Assembly: GCF_002262885.1 (NCBI RefSeq)
Contig: NZ_NKYF01000013.1
Location: forward strand, 1-64,000
DNA: 64,000 bases
Source of the DNA: Pseudonocardia sp. MH-G8
GTDB taxonomy: Bacteria; Actinomycetota; Actinomycetes; Mycobacteriales; Pseudonocardiaceae
Reading direction: 5' to 3'
Position 1 is the first letter of the stretch. Each line of letters opens with the position of its first letter. Both the position numbers and the translations under genes were made by a program. Positions 16,631 through 25,708 of the stretch are shown here, one piece after another. A model generated the notes under the pieces. The model was not told the origin of the DNA, made no database searches, and saw nothing but the letters and a program-made list of their open reading frames with translations.

Positions 16631-18599
16631 CCGCGCCTGCGTCCCCCCGGGTCGGTGCCGTCCCTGCGCTGAGCGGGTTCACCACGGTGAGCGGCAGCAA
16701 CGTCGTGCCGCTCGGGCCGACCTCGATGTCGGTGCCCGTGGTGGGGCAGACGCCGCAGTCGAAGCACGGTGTCCAGCGGCAGTCGTCCTGCTCGCGGGCG
16801 GCCAGCGCGTCCTGCCAGTCGTCCCAGAGCCAGTCGCGCTCCAGGCCGGAGTCGAGGTGGTCCCACGGGAGCACCTCGGCGCGCTCGCGCTCGCGGGTGG
16901 TGAACCACTCCAGGGACACGCCCAGCGGCTCCAGCTCGGCCGCGGACGCGTCCACCCAGCGCTGGTAGGAGAAGTGCTCGCTCCAGCCGTCGAACCGGCC
17001 GCCCTCGCGCCACACCCGCTCGATGACGCGCCCGACGCGGCGGTCGCCGCGGGCCAGCAGGCCTTCGATGAGCGAGGGCTGCCCGTCGTGGTAGCGCATG
17101 CCGACGTTGCGGCCGAGCTTGCGGTTGCTGTTGACCTTCGCCCGCAGCTTGCGCAGCCGGTCGTCGACGACGTCCGGGTGCGCCTGCGCGGCCCACTGGA
17201 ACGGCGTGTGCGGCTTGGGCACGAACCCGCCGATCGAGATCGTGCACCGCACGTCGTTGCGGCCCGACGCCTCACGGCCCGCGCGGATCACGTTGTGCGC
17301 CATGTCCGCGATCTGCAGGACGTCCTCGTCCTCCTCGGTGGGCAGGCCGCACATGAAGTACAGCTTCACCTGCCGCCAGCCCTGGGCGAAGGCCTCGGAG
17401 ACGGTGCGGATCAGGTCCTCCTCCGACACCATCTTGTTGATCACGCGCCGGATCCGCTCCGACCCGCCCTCGGGGGCGAACGTGAGCCCGGAGCGGCGGC
17501 CGTTGCGGGAGATCTCCTTGGCCAGGTCGATGTTGAACGCGTCTACGCGCGTGCTCGGCAGCGAGAGCGACGTGTTCGTGCCCTCGTAGCGGTCGGCGAG
17601 GCCCTTCGTGATCTCGGCGATCTCCGAGTGGTCGGCGCTGGACAGCGACAGCAGCCCGACCTCGTCGAACCCGCTCGAGCGCACCGCGGAGTCGACCATC
17701 TCGCCGATCCCCTGCAGGGAGCGCTCCCGCACCGGGCGCGTGATCATCCCGGCCTGGCAGAACCGGCAGCCGCGCGTGCAGCCGCGGAAGATCTCCACGC
17801 TGGCGCGCTCGTGCACCGTGTCGGCCAGCGGCACGAGCGGCTGCTTGGGGTAGGGCCACGCGTCCAGGTCGCTGGTGGTGCGCTTGGTGACGGTGCGCGG
17901 CACGCGCTCGTCCAGCGGCGTGACGGCCGCGATCGCGCCGTCGTCCCCGTAGCTCACGGCGTAGAGCGACGGCACGTAGCACCCGTCGACCGCGGCGAGC
18001 CGCAGCAGCAGCTCCCGGCGGCCACCGGGGCGGCCCTCGGCCTTCCAGTCGCGCACGACGTCGGTGATCTCGCCGACGACCTCCTCGCCGTCGCCGATCG
18101 CGGCGACGTCGACGAAGTCGGAGATGGGCTCCGGGTTGAACGCCGCGTGCCCGCCCGCGACCACGACCGGGTGGTCGATGTCGCGGTCGACCGCGTGCAG
18201 CGGGATGCCGGCGAGGTCGAGCGCGGTGAGCAGGTTCGTGTAGCCGAGCTCGGTGGAGAAGCTGACGCCGAGCAGGTCGAACGCGCCGAGCGGCCGGTGC
18301 GCGTCGACGGTGAACGCGGGCACGCCGTGCTCGCGCATCAACGCCTCGAGATCCGGCCAGACCGCGTAGCAGCGCTCGGCGAGCGCGTCGGGCCGCTCGT
18401 TGAGCAGCTCGTAGAGGATCATCACGCCCTGGTTGGGCAGCCCGACCTCGTACGCGTCCGGGTACATCAGCGCCCACCGCACGGCGGCCGACTCCCAGTC
18501 ACCCACCTGTGCGTTCAGCTCGCCGCCGACGTACTGCACCGGCTTCGACACGCGCGGGAGCAGCGGTTCGAGGTCCGGGAAAACCGACGGTGCCGTCAT
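16623..18599 (-). CDS. TIGR03960-family B12-binding radical SAM protein
   Basis: A 658-residue iron-sulfur enzyme. An N-terminal B12-binding-like region (about 40-200) precedes the radical SAM core with C274, C278 and C281 (FRGCTRGCRFCQAG) for the 4Fe-4S cluster. A cysteine cluster near the C-terminus (CRWTPCFDCGVCP) may bind another cofactor. The family (TIGR03960) partners with TIGR03936 proteins and is found next to rne in actinomycetes; its reaction is unknown to me. Here the TIGR03936 gene is separated by three unrelated genes. I use the ATG at 18599. Confidence 0.9.
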   Translation of the reverse strand: MTAPSVFPDLEPLLPRVSKPVQYVGGELNAQVGDWESAAVRWALMYPDAYEVGLPNQGVMILYELLNERPDALAERCYAVWPDLEALMREHGVPAFTVDAHRPLGAFDLLGVSFSTELGYTNLLTALDLAGIPLHAVDRDIDHPVVVAGGHAAFNPEPISDFVDVAAIGDGEEVVGEITDVVRDWKAEGRPGGRRELLLRLAAVDGCYVPSLYAVSYGDDGAIAAVTPLDERVPRTVTKRTTSDLDAWPYPKQPLVPLADTVHERASVEIFRGCTRGCRFCQAGMITRPVRERSLQGIGEMVDSAVRSSGFDEVGLLSLSSADHSEIAEITKGLADRYEGTNTSLSLPSTRVDAFNIDLAKEISRNGRRSGLTFAPEGGSERIRRVINKMVSEEDLIRTVSEAFAQGWRQVKLYFMCGLPTEEDEDVLQIADMAHNVIRAGREASGRNDVRCTISIGGFVPKPHTPFQWAAQAHPDVVDDRLRKLRAKVNSNRKLGRNVGMRYHDGQPSLIEGLLARGDRRVGRVIERVWREGGRFDGWSEHFSYQRWVDASAAELEPLGVSLEWFTTRERERAEVLPWDHLDSGLERDWLWDDWQDALAAREQDDCRWTPCFDCGVCPTTGTDIEVGPSGTTLLPLTVVNPLSAGTAPTRGDAGAGG

Positions 18600-18694
18600 G
18601 TCGGTCCAGGGTAGCCGCGCCGTCACACGCTCCGTCACACGCCCGGGTGCGAGCGTTCGCGCCGGTCCACGAGGGGCCGCCGAGGAGGGGAACC

Positions 18695-19543
18695 ATGAGC
18701 ACCATCGACACACCGGCCACGCCCACCGACCAGCAGGTCAAGGCCAGGCACCGCGCGATGTGGGCGTCGGGCGACTACCCGGCGGTGGCCCGGGAGCTGG
18801 TCCCGGAGCTGGGACCCGCGCTCGTCACCGCGTGCGGCGTGCGGCCGGGTCAGCGGGTGCTGGACGTCGGGGCGGGCACCGGCAACGCGGCGCTCGCGGC
18901 CGCCGCGGCCGGCGCCACGGTCGTGGCGTCCGACCTCACGCCCGAACTGCTGGAGGTCGGGCGGAAGCGCGCCGCCGACGCCGGCCTCGAGCTGGAGTGG
19001 AGGGAGGGCGACGCCGAGGCCCTGCCGTTCCGGACCGGCGAGTTCGACGTCGTGCTGTCGTGCATCGGCGCGATGTTCGCCCCGCACCACCAGCCGGTCG
19101 CCGACGAGCTCACGCGCGTGTGCCGCCCCGGGGGCACCATCGGGATGCTCAACTGGACGCCGACCGGTTTCGTCGGCCGGCTGCTCAAGACGATGAGCCC
19201 GTTCGCGCCGCCCCCGCCGCCCGGCGCGCAGCCGCCGCCGCTGTGGGGCAGCGCGGAGCACGTCCGGGAGCTGTTCGGCCACCGGGTCACCGACCTCGAC
19301 CTGCGCACCGCGATGGTGGCCTTCGACCACTGCGGCGACCCGCTGGAGTTCCGCGAGTACTGGAAGCGCAACTACGGCCCGACGATCGCGACCTACCGCC
19401 ACAACGGCGCCGACCCGGAGCGCACGGCGGCGCTCGACGCGGCGTTCCTGCAGTTCCTCACCGACTCCGACGTGGCGGGGCCCGGCGAGCGGGCGCGGTG
19501 GGAGGCCGAGTACCTGCTGGTGACGGCAGAGCGCAGCGCCTGA
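18695..19543 (+). CDS. Class I SAM-dependent methyltransferase
   Basis: A 282-residue methyltransferase of the UbiE/Methyltransf_11 type. The SAM motif is VLDVGAGTGNAALAA (about 55-69), followed by an acidic loop (ASDLTPELL) and EALPFRTGEFDVVLSCIGAMF, the motif II region. GAGGAGGGG precedes the ATG. A proline run (APPPPPGAQPPP, about 172-183) is unusual inside the fold. The small-molecule substrate is not predictable. It is divergent from the radical SAM gene and followed by a SARP-like gene on the same strand. Confidence 0.88.
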   Translation: MSTIDTPATPTDQQVKARHRAMWASGDYPAVARELVPELGPALVTACGVRPGQRVLDVGAGTGNAALAAAAAGATVVASDLTPELLEVGRKRAADAGLELEWREGDAEALPFRTGEFDVVLSCIGAMFAPHHQPVADELTRVCRPGGTIGMLNWTPTGFVGRLLKTMSPFAPPPPPGAQPPPLWGSAEHVRELFGHRVTDLDLRTAMVAFDHCGDPLEFREYWKRNYGPTIATYRHNGADPERTAALDAAFLQFLTDSDVAGPGERARWEAEYLLVTAERSA

Positions 19544-19632
19544 CAGAGCGCCGGCGCTGGTCCGGGCGGGCGCTCGACCCGGGCGCCCTGCGGTGGGATG
19601 CTGACCGGTCCCTCTCCAGTGGGGACCCGCCC

Positions 19633-21195
19633 ATGACCACCGTCGTCCGCCTGCTCGGCCCGCCGCACGCGCTGCGCTGCGGCGCAGAGCTGCCCCGGCC
19701 CCGCGGCCGCAAGCCGTGGGCGCTGCTGGCGCTCGTCATCGCCAGCAGCGGCCCGGTCCCGCGCTGCCGCGCGCAGGCCCTGCTGTTCCCCGACGCCGAG
19801 GATCCGCAGGCGGCGCTGCGGTGGGCGCTCTGCCAGGCCCGGCGGGCCACCGGCGGCGCGGTGGAGGTCGGCGGCGACCCGTTGCGCGCCCGGCTGGTCG
19901 GCGACACCTGCGTCGACGTGCTGGACGTGCTCGCCGGGCGCGTACCCGCGCACTGGGCCGTCGGAGAGGCCGGGCTCCCGCTGCTGGAGGGCGCGGAGCC
20001 CGACGTCGCCGAGTTCGGCACGTGGCTGCTCGGGCGCCGGCAGGCGGTGCAGGAGGCCGCGGCGGCGCTGTCCCGACCGTGCGCCCGGCCGTCGGCGCCT
20101 GCCGGGCGCACGGCGGTGCGCGACCTGGTGCGGCTCGGTGGGCAGGTGCTGGACAGCGGGGCCGCGGCGGACGGCGCGCGGATCCTCGCCGAAGCGGTCC
20201 GGCGGGCCCGCGGGCTCGGCGACGACGCCGTGCTGGCCGACGCGCTCGCCCACTTCGGCAGCGGTGTCGTGCACGCGGTCGCCAGCAGCCACGCGGGAGC
20301 CGCGAGGGCGCTGCGCGAAGCGGTGGCCGCGGCCACCCGGGCGGCCGAGCGCGAGACCGCGGCGCTCGCCCTGCGCGAGCTGGGGTTCGTCGCGGCGGCC
20401 GCGGGAGACCTGCCGGGCGCGCTGCGCCTGCTCGCCCGCGCGCAGGACGCCGCGCAGGGCCTGCCCGACCAGCTCGCCGGCGTGCACTACGTGCGGGGGT
20501 TCGCCCTCATCGACGCCGGCCGGTCCACGGACGCCGTCGCGGAGCTCGACGCGGCGGTGCGCCTCGCCGAGCGGGCCGACCGGCCGCGGCGGCTCGCCTC
20601 GGCGCACGCGATGCGGGCCCGAGCCCGGCTCCAGCGCGACGAGGACGACCGGGCCGCCGAGGACGTGGCCGCCGCGCACGCGCTGGTGTCGGCGCTGCAC
20701 TGGACGGCGATGCGCCCATGGGTCGACGTTCTGGACGCCGAGCTCCTGCTGCGTGCCGGGCGTGCCGACGCCGCAGAGGACCTCCTGCGCGACGCGCGCA
20801 CGCTCGCCGAGGTGCTGCGCGACGACTGCTGGCTCGCGCTGACGTGCCGCGGTCTGGCCGCCACGCTCGAACGGCACGGCCGGCCCGACGAGGCGGTCAC
20901 CGCGCTGGCCGACACCGCCGAGACGTTCGACGCCAGCACCGACCTGTGCCGGTGGATCGACCTGACCGTGCGCGACGCGCTCTGCGCCGCCGCGCTCGAG
21001 TCGGACCCGGGATCGGTGCGGGCCCACGCGGCGCGGATGGCAGCGCTCGCGGAACGGACGGGGCTGGTCGAGTACGCCGTCCGCGCCGCGCTGCACCGGG
21101 CCCGCGCGGGCGACCGCGAGGCCGCGTCCGAGGCGCGCGCCCGGGCGGCGCAGCAGGACAACCCTGCGCTCGCCGTGCACGCGAGCCGGGCCTAG
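19633..21195 (+). CDS. SARP-like N-domain and TPR protein
   Basis: A 520-residue protein. The first 95 residues (VVRLLGPPHALRCGAELP, then RGRKPWALLALVI and LRWALCQARRA) match the winged-helix half of SARP/AfsR-type activators, but the bacterial transcriptional activation domain that normally follows is not evident. Residues about 120-510 are Ala/Leu/Arg-rich helical repeats of the tetratricopeptide type. It may be a transcriptional regulator or a signalling scaffold. It ends 12 bases before the convergent dapA stop, with no room for a terminator. Confidence 0.75.
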   Translation: MTTVVRLLGPPHALRCGAELPRPRGRKPWALLALVIASSGPVPRCRAQALLFPDAEDPQAALRWALCQARRATGGAVEVGGDPLRARLVGDTCVDVLDVLAGRVPAHWAVGEAGLPLLEGAEPDVAEFGTWLLGRRQAVQEAAAALSRPCARPSAPAGRTAVRDLVRLGGQVLDSGAAADGARILAEAVRRARGLGDDAVLADALAHFGSGVVHAVASSHAGAARALREAVAAATRAAERETAALALRELGFVAAAAGDLPGALRLLARAQDAAQGLPDQLAGVHYVRGFALIDAGRSTDAVAELDAAVRLAERADRPRRLASAHAMRARARLQRDEDDRAAEDVAAAHALVSALHWTAMRPWVDVLDAELLLRAGRADAAEDLLRDARTLAEVLRDDCWLALTCRGLAATLERHGRPDEAVTALADTAETFDASTDLCRWIDLTVRDALCAAALESDPGSVRAHAARMAALAERTGLVEYAVRAALHRARAGDREAASEARARAAQQDNPALAVHASRA

Positions 21196-21207
21196 GTCCC
21201 CCCGGGT

Positions 21208-22092
21208 TCAGGCGCCGGCGGCGACGCCCGCCGCGCGCAGGGCCGCCCGGACGTCCTCGTGATGCACCTCGTCGAGCGGCACCAGCGGCAGCCGGATCGC
21301 CCCGTCGATGAGCCCCAGCTCCGCCAGCGCCCACTTGACCGGGATCGGGTTCGGCTCGACGAAGAGCGCGCGGTGCAGGCCTGCGATGTCGGCGTCGACG
21401 GCCGCAGCGGTCTCGCCGTCGCCCGCGATGGCGGCGGCGCACATCCGCGCCATCGCCTCGGGCACGACGTTGGCGGTCACCGAGATGTCGCCGTCGAACC
21501 CCTCGAGCATGCTGGCACGGGCCGTGGCGTCGTCACCGGAGTAGAGCGCGAAATCCGTGAGCCCGAGCGCGACGAGGTCGCGCACCCGGTCGAGATCGCC
21601 AAGCGCCTCCTTGAGGCCCACGATGTTCGGGACCTCGGCGAGCCGCTCCACGGTGGACGGCAGCATGTCGCACGCCGTACGGCCGGGGACGTTGTAGAGG
21701 ATCTGCGGGAGGTCGACGGCCTCGGCAACCGCGCGGAAGTGCCGGTAGAGGCCCTCCTGCGGCGGCTTGTTGTAGTAGGGGGTGACGAGCAGCGCCGCGT
21801 CGGCGCCCGCCTGCTGCGCCGCGCGGGTCAGGTGGATGGCCTCGCCCGTGTTGTTGGCACCGGTTCCGGCGATGATCGGCACGCGACCCGCGGCCGCGTC
21901 GATCGTGCGGCGGATGACCTCGGTGTGCTCGGGGACCGACAGCGTGGAGGACTCCCCGGTCGTCCCCACCGAGACGATCGCCGAGCTCCCGGCCACGATG
22001 GTCCGTTCCACGAGCCGCTCCAGCGCCTCGTGGTCGACCGCGCCGTCGGCCCGCATGGGCGTGACCAGCGCGACGATACTTCCGGTGATCAT
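21208..22092 (-). CDS. dapA: 4-hydroxy-tetrahydrodipicolinate synthase
   Basis: DapA condenses pyruvate with aspartate semialdehyde in lysine and diaminopimelate synthesis. The 294-residue TIM barrel has SVGTTGESSTL, the catalytic tyrosine Y133 (ILYNVPGR) and the Schiff-base lysine K161 (IVGLKEA). AGGAGG precedes the ATG at 22092. It is a stand-alone gene here, away from dapB. Related lyases such as N-acetylneuraminate lyase share the fold, but the GTTGE and NVPGR motifs favour DapA. Confidence 0.92.
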   Translation of the reverse strand: MITGSIVALVTPMRADGAVDHEALERLVERTIVAGSSAIVSVGTTGESSTLSVPEHTEVIRRTIDAAAGRVPIIAGTGANNTGEAIHLTRAAQQAGADAALLVTPYYNKPPQEGLYRHFRAVAEAVDLPQILYNVPGRTACDMLPSTVERLAEVPNIVGLKEALGDLDRVRDLVALGLTDFALYSGDDATARASMLEGFDGDISVTANVVPEAMARMCAAAIAGDGETAAAVDADIAGLHRALFVEPNPIPVKWALAELGLIDGAIRLPLVPLDEVHHEDVRAALRAAGVAAGA

Positions 22093-22137
22093 GGGTCCTC
22101 CTGGCACGACGCGACGTGCGACGGTAGCAAGCGGCCC

Positions 22138-22169
22138 GAGCCGGCCTCCGCCGTCAGGGGGCCGGGCTC
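22138..22169 (-). terminator. Hairpin at the end of the TspO-like gene
   Basis: GAGCCGGCC (22138-22146) pairs with GGCCGGGCTC (22160-22169) apart from one bulged G. The structure overlaps the stop codon of the upstream minus-strand gene and lies before dapA. It is a plausible intrinsic terminator or processing stem. Confidence 0.5.
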
Positions 22170-22944
22170 AGCCGAACGCCGCGCGCATCGGGTACCCCGC
22201 GGTCGTGATCCGCCGCGTCACGGACGCGAGGACGACCACGATCGCGATCGCACTCGCGACGGCCACCGCGGCGGGCGGGTCGTTCAGCGCCACGCCCACG
22301 AACCCCCAGATCACGGCCACCGCGAACGGGACGACCGCGGTACCGGCCAGCACCGCCCAGGACACGACCGCGGTGACCGCGAGCAGCACGACGACGGCCG
22401 TGACCGCGGCGAGCGGACCCGCACCCGGCAGCCCGACCCAGACACCCGTGGCCGCGGTGCCCGCGGCCGTGGCCACGCTCACCCAGCCGGCGTAGAGGGC
22501 GATGCCGGCGCGCACCGCCACCCGTTCCGGAGTTCCCTCGGCCGGCGTGCGGGAGAACCGCCCGAACGCGAGGCAGACGCTCACCAGCAGCCCGAGGATC
22601 AGGAGCTCGGCCAGCGGCAACCAACCGGCCCCGAACGACAGCACCCACCCGGCGTTGAAGACGGCCGACGCCGCGAGCCACCACCCGGTATCGCGGTGGA
22701 TCGGCCGGGTGCGCTGCCCGGGCAGCGCCTGGAACGCGGCGTAGCCCAGGAACCCGGCGTAGATGGGCAACCACACGGCGAACGTCCAGCCCGCCGCGAG
22801 CAGCGGGCTCGAATACTCGCGCGCGACCGGCCCGACCGCGTCGCCTGCGACAACGGCCACCACGACCTGGACGATCGCGAGGAGCGCCACCACGACGTTC
22901 CGGACGATGTCGGCCCGGGTGGTATGCGGGGAAAGGACCGTCAT
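22168..22944 (-). CDS. Polytopic membrane protein, distant TspO/MBR type
   Basis: A 258-residue protein with about seven hydrophobic segments. Tryptophan- and proline-containing helices (FAVWLPIYAGFLGYAAFQALPGQR) recall the TspO/MBR sensory proteins, but the protein is longer than the usual 150-180 residues and the match is weak. The function is unknown. The N-terminus MTVLSPHTTRADIVRN is short and cytoplasmic. It is transcribed toward dapA with 75 bases between. Confidence 0.6.
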   Translation of the reverse strand: MTVLSPHTTRADIVRNVVVALLAIVQVVVAVVAGDAVGPVAREYSSPLLAAGWTFAVWLPIYAGFLGYAAFQALPGQRTRPIHRDTGWWLAASAVFNAGWVLSFGAGWLPLAELLILGLLVSVCLAFGRFSRTPAEGTPERVAVRAGIALYAGWVSVATAAGTAATGVWVGLPGAGPLAAVTAVVVLLAVTAVVSWAVLAGTAVVPFAVAVIWGFVGVALNDPPAAVAVASAIAIVVVLASVTRRITTAGYPMRAAFG

Positions 22945-23046
22945 GACGCCATTGTCAGCCCGGAACCGCGCCCTCAGCCACCCGAGTCCGTCCTGCCGCC
23001 CGTTCGCGTCGGCACGGTGACCCCGCGGGCGCGCCGCAGCGGCGGG

Positions 23047-23631
23047 TCAGGCGGAGCGGGCGCGGACGTGGGCGCGCTCGCCCTGACGGCCGAAGAGGAT
23101 CAGCAGCTCCACCGGGGCGCCCCCGGCGGCGTCGAACCAGTGCGGGAGGTGGGTGTCGAACTCGGCCGCCTCGCCCGGGGTCAGGACCAGCTCCTGCTCC
23201 CCCAGCACCATCCGCAGCCGCCCGTCGAGCACGTAGAGCCACTCGTAGCCCTCGTGGGCCTGGGGATCGGGCTCCACCGGCTCCCGCCGGCCCGGGATGA
23301 GCATCTTGTAGGCCTGCACCCCGCCCGCCCGGCGGCTCAGCGGGATGAACGTCCTCCCGTTCCGGTGCACCGGACGCAGGTGCACGCGCGGGTCCCCGGT
23401 GGGCGGCGCGCCGACGAGGTCGTCGAGGGGCACCCCGTAGGCGCGGGCCAGCGGCAGCAGCAGCTCCAGGTTCGCCCGCCGCCGGCCGCTCTCCAGCCGC
23501 GACAGGGTGCTCTCGGAGATGCCCGTGGTGACCGACAGATCGGCGAGAGTGATCCCCCTGTTGCGGCGCAGCGACCGCAGTCGCGGCCCCACCGCCTCCA
23601 GCACGCCCACCAGCTCGTCCATGTCGACCAT
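23047..23631 (-). CDS. Xre-type regulator with C-terminal cupin
   Basis: A 194-residue regulator. Residues about 12-68 are a helix-turn-helix of the Xre family (GITLADLSVTTGISESTLSRLES crosses the two helices at about 28-50). Residues about 115-190 form a cupin sensor (HEGYEWLYVLDGRLRMVLG, then LTPGEAAEFDTHLPHWF). Such proteins sense small molecules and repress efflux or catabolic genes. The start may be the ATG at 23631 or 23622; neither has a strong ribosome binding site. It is divergent from the membrane protein at 23726, a likely target. Confidence 0.87.
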   Translation of the reverse strand: MVDMDELVGVLEAVGPRLRSLRRNRGITLADLSVTTGISESTLSRLESGRRRANLELLLPLARAYGVPLDDLVGAPPTGDPRVHLRPVHRNGRTFIPLSRRAGGVQAYKMLIPGRREPVEPDPQAHEGYEWLYVLDGRLRMVLGEQELVLTPGEAAEFDTHLPHWFDAAGGAPVELLILFGRQGERAHVRARSA

Positions 23632-23725
23632 ATTGCCGGTCCGGCACGGATGCGTGCCGCACCGATCGGCCACGGCGCGCGCGGGTGCGGCGGTAGGTTC
23701 TGCGCACCGACCCGGAGGGAGGGCC

Positions 23726-24649
23726 GTGCCGGACGCTCCGCACCCGCTGCGCCCGACGCTCGAACGGGCCGTGGCCGAGGGCATCGTCACGCGTGCACAG
23801 GCCGAGGCGATCGCCGCGCTGGAGGACGGGCCGCACACCGCGGGCCGCCGTGCCGTGGCCGCCGAGGTGCTCGGCTACCTCGGCGGCGCGCTCGCCGTGG
23901 TGGCGGCGCTCCTGCTGGGCCGCGAGGTGTGGCAGGAGCTCGGGCCCGCGGTGCGGGTGCTGCTGCTGGCCGTGGTCACCGCGGCCGTCCTCGCCTCCGG
24001 GGCCGTGCTGGGCGGGCGCAGCGGGCCTGCAGGCAGGCTGGGCGGCTTCCTGTGGGCCGTCGCCGCGCCGGCACTGGCAGGCACGGTCGGCGTCGCCGCG
24101 TCGGACGCGTTCGGCGTCGCGTTCGACGTGAGCGCGGTGCTCGCCACCGGTTCCGCGCTGGTTCTCGCGGCCGTCCTGTGGTGGCGGCGGCGCGAGGTGC
24201 TGCAGCACGTCTCCACGTTCGCGGCCGCCACCGCCACCCTGTTCGCGGTGGTCGGCCTGGTCGACGACCTCTACCGCTCCCTCGGCCCGCTCGTCTGGGT
24301 GCTGGGCCTGCTGTGGATCGCCGCCGCGGCGAGCGGGTGGGCCCGGCCCGCGCCCGCCGGCTGGGTGCTGGGGGCGCTGGCCGTGATCTCCGGGCCGCTC
24401 GGCGCGGACACTGGGCGCTCCGCGTGGGCCGTGGTCGGCGTGCTGAGCGCCGCCGCCCTGGTGGTGCTCGGTGTGCGCGGCCACCGGCAGTGGCTGCTCG
24501 CGATCGGCACGGTCGGGCTGTTCGTCGCGGTGCCGGTGGCCGTCGCCGAGATCTTCGATGCCGAGCTGGGCCCGCTGCTCGGCCTGCTCGTCGTGGGCCT
24601 CGTGCTGGTGGCCCTGGCCGTGGTCCTCACGCGCCTGCGGCGCCCGTGA
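23726..24649 (+). CDS. Multi-pass membrane protein (DUF2157-like)
   Basis: A 307-residue protein with a short cytoplasmic N-terminal helix (LERAVAEGIVTRAQAEAIAALE, about 12-33) that resembles the head of DUF2157-type proteins, followed by about nine hydrophobic segments. No transport motif is visible and the function is unknown. GGAGGGAGGG precedes the GTG. The stop codon lies inside the inverted repeat shared with the convergent ndk gene. Confidence 0.7.
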   Translation: MPDAPHPLRPTLERAVAEGIVTRAQAEAIAALEDGPHTAGRRAVAAEVLGYLGGALAVVAALLLGREVWQELGPAVRVLLLAVVTAAVLASGAVLGGRSGPAGRLGGFLWAVAAPALAGTVGVAASDAFGVAFDVSAVLATGSALVLAAVLWWRRREVLQHVSTFAAATATLFAVVGLVDDLYRSLGPLVWVLGLLWIAAAASGWARPAPAGWVLGALAVISGPLGADTGRSAWAVVGVLSAAALVVLGVRGHRQWLLAIGTVGLFVAVPVAVAEIFDAELGPLLGLLVVGLVLVALAVVLTRLRRP

Positions 24650-24685
24650 GTGGATACGGGTGCCGGAGCACCCGTAGCCACTCAC
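24646..24685. terminator. 18-bp-stem bidirectional terminator
   Basis: GTGAGTGGATACGGGTGC (24646-24663) and its complement (24668-24685) form an 18-base stem with a single mismatch and a four-base loop, CGGA. It fills almost the whole 43-base gap between two convergent genes. The TGA of the upstream gene (24647-24649) is part of the left arm. There is no T-run on either side. Confidence 0.85.
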
Positions 24686-24692
24686 GGCCGTG

Positions 24693-25103
24693 TCACAGGT
24701 TCGGGAACCAGAGCTTGATCTCGCGGGCGGCGCTCTCGGCGGAGTCGGACCCGTGGACGAGGTTGAACTGGGTCTCCAGGCCGAAGTCGCCGCGGATGGT
24801 GCCCGGTGTGGCCTTCTCGACGGGGTCGGTGCCGCCGGCGAGCTGGCGGAACGCCGGGATCGCGCGCGGCCCCTCCACGACGGCGGCGAGCACCGGCCCG
24901 GAGGTGATGAACTCGAGCAGGTCGCCGAAGAAGGGCTTGCCGTCGTGCTCGGCGTAGTGCTGCTCGGCGAGGCTGCGCTCGACGGTGCGCAGCTCGAGCG
25001 CGACGAGGTCGAGCCCCTTGCGCTCGATGCGGGCGAGGACCTCGCCGATCAGGCGGCGCTGCACGCCGTCGGGCTTGACGAGGACGAGGGTGCGTTCAGT
25101 CAC
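24693..25103 (-). CDS. ndk: Nucleoside diphosphate kinase
   Basis: Ndk balances nucleoside triphosphate pools by moving phosphate from ATP through a phosphohistidine. The 136-residue protein begins MTERTLVLVKPDGVQRRLIG and holds the active-site histidine H117 in NLVHGSD; it is full length. The start is GTG. It ends the folC-DUF4233-DM13-ndk run. In Mycobacterium the order folC-DUF4233-ndk is direct, so the DM13 gene looks like a local addition. Confidence 0.97.
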   Translation of the reverse strand: MTERTLVLVKPDGVQRRLIGEVLARIERKGLDLVALELRTVERSLAEQHYAEHDGKPFFGDLLEFITSGPVLAAVVEGPRAIPAFRQLAGGTDPVEKATPGTIRGDFGLETQFNLVHGSDSAESAAREIKLWFPNL

Positions 25104-25124
25104 GCGGACGAGCGTATCGGCGTC

Positions 25125-25673
25125 TCACACGACGGCCGGTTCCAGGGCGGCTGCCGCGAACGACACGGCGAACCGCTCGCACCACACGCTCACGCCGGGC
25201 AGCTGCGCGAGGTCGACGTCACGTGGGAGGGCGTAGTTCGAGCTGCCGATGTTGCCCTTGAGGTCGCCGAGGTCGACGTACCTGCCGTCGTCGAACACGT
25301 GCCACCCGTCGCGACCCTCGATCACCGGTGCGTCGGTGATCCACACCTTCAGGGCGGGGCCGTTGCTCGTGTCCAGGTCTTCCAGCCGCAGGACCCGGGA
25401 CCCGTCCGGGAGCTCGAGGACGACGACCGATCCGCTGCTCTCGTGCTCGTGGCTGATCAGCTCGCCGCGAGCGAGCACGATCGGCTCGACGGGAGGCGCC
25501 GGTGCCTCGGGAGCGGCCGGCACCGCGGGAGCAGCGGGCGCGGCGACCGGGACCGCCTCGGCCACCCGGTCGTCGACCACGAGCTTCCACGGTTGGAACA
25601 GTGCCAGCGCCACCGCGGCGAGCACCACGCCCGCGGCGGCGAAGGTCCAGGTGAGGCGAGTGCGGAGAGCCAT
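25125..25673 (-). CDS. DM13-domain protein, membrane-anchored
   Basis: A 182-residue protein with an uncleaved-looking signal or anchor (LTWTFAAAGVVLAAVALALF, 8-27), an Ala/Pro linker (about 38-62) and a DM13 domain at about 66-170 (ARGELISHEHESSGSVVVLE, VWITDAP, YVDLGDLKGNIGSSNYALP, VSVWCERFAVSFA). DM13 domains are thought to take part in extracellular redox reactions; a cysteine is retained near the end. It sits between DUF4233 and ndk on the same strand. Confidence 0.85.
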   Translation of the reverse strand: MALRTRLTWTFAAAGVVLAAVALALFQPWKLVVDDRVAEAVPVAAPAAPAVPAAPEAPAPPVEPIVLARGELISHEHESSGSVVVLELPDGSRVLRLEDLDTSNGPALKVWITDAPVIEGRDGWHVFDDGRYVDLGDLKGNIGSSNYALPRDVDLAQLPGVSVWCERFAVSFAAAALEPAVV

Positions 25674-25708
25674 GTCGCCAGCCTCGCGGAGAACCGGCGG
25701 GATGATCC

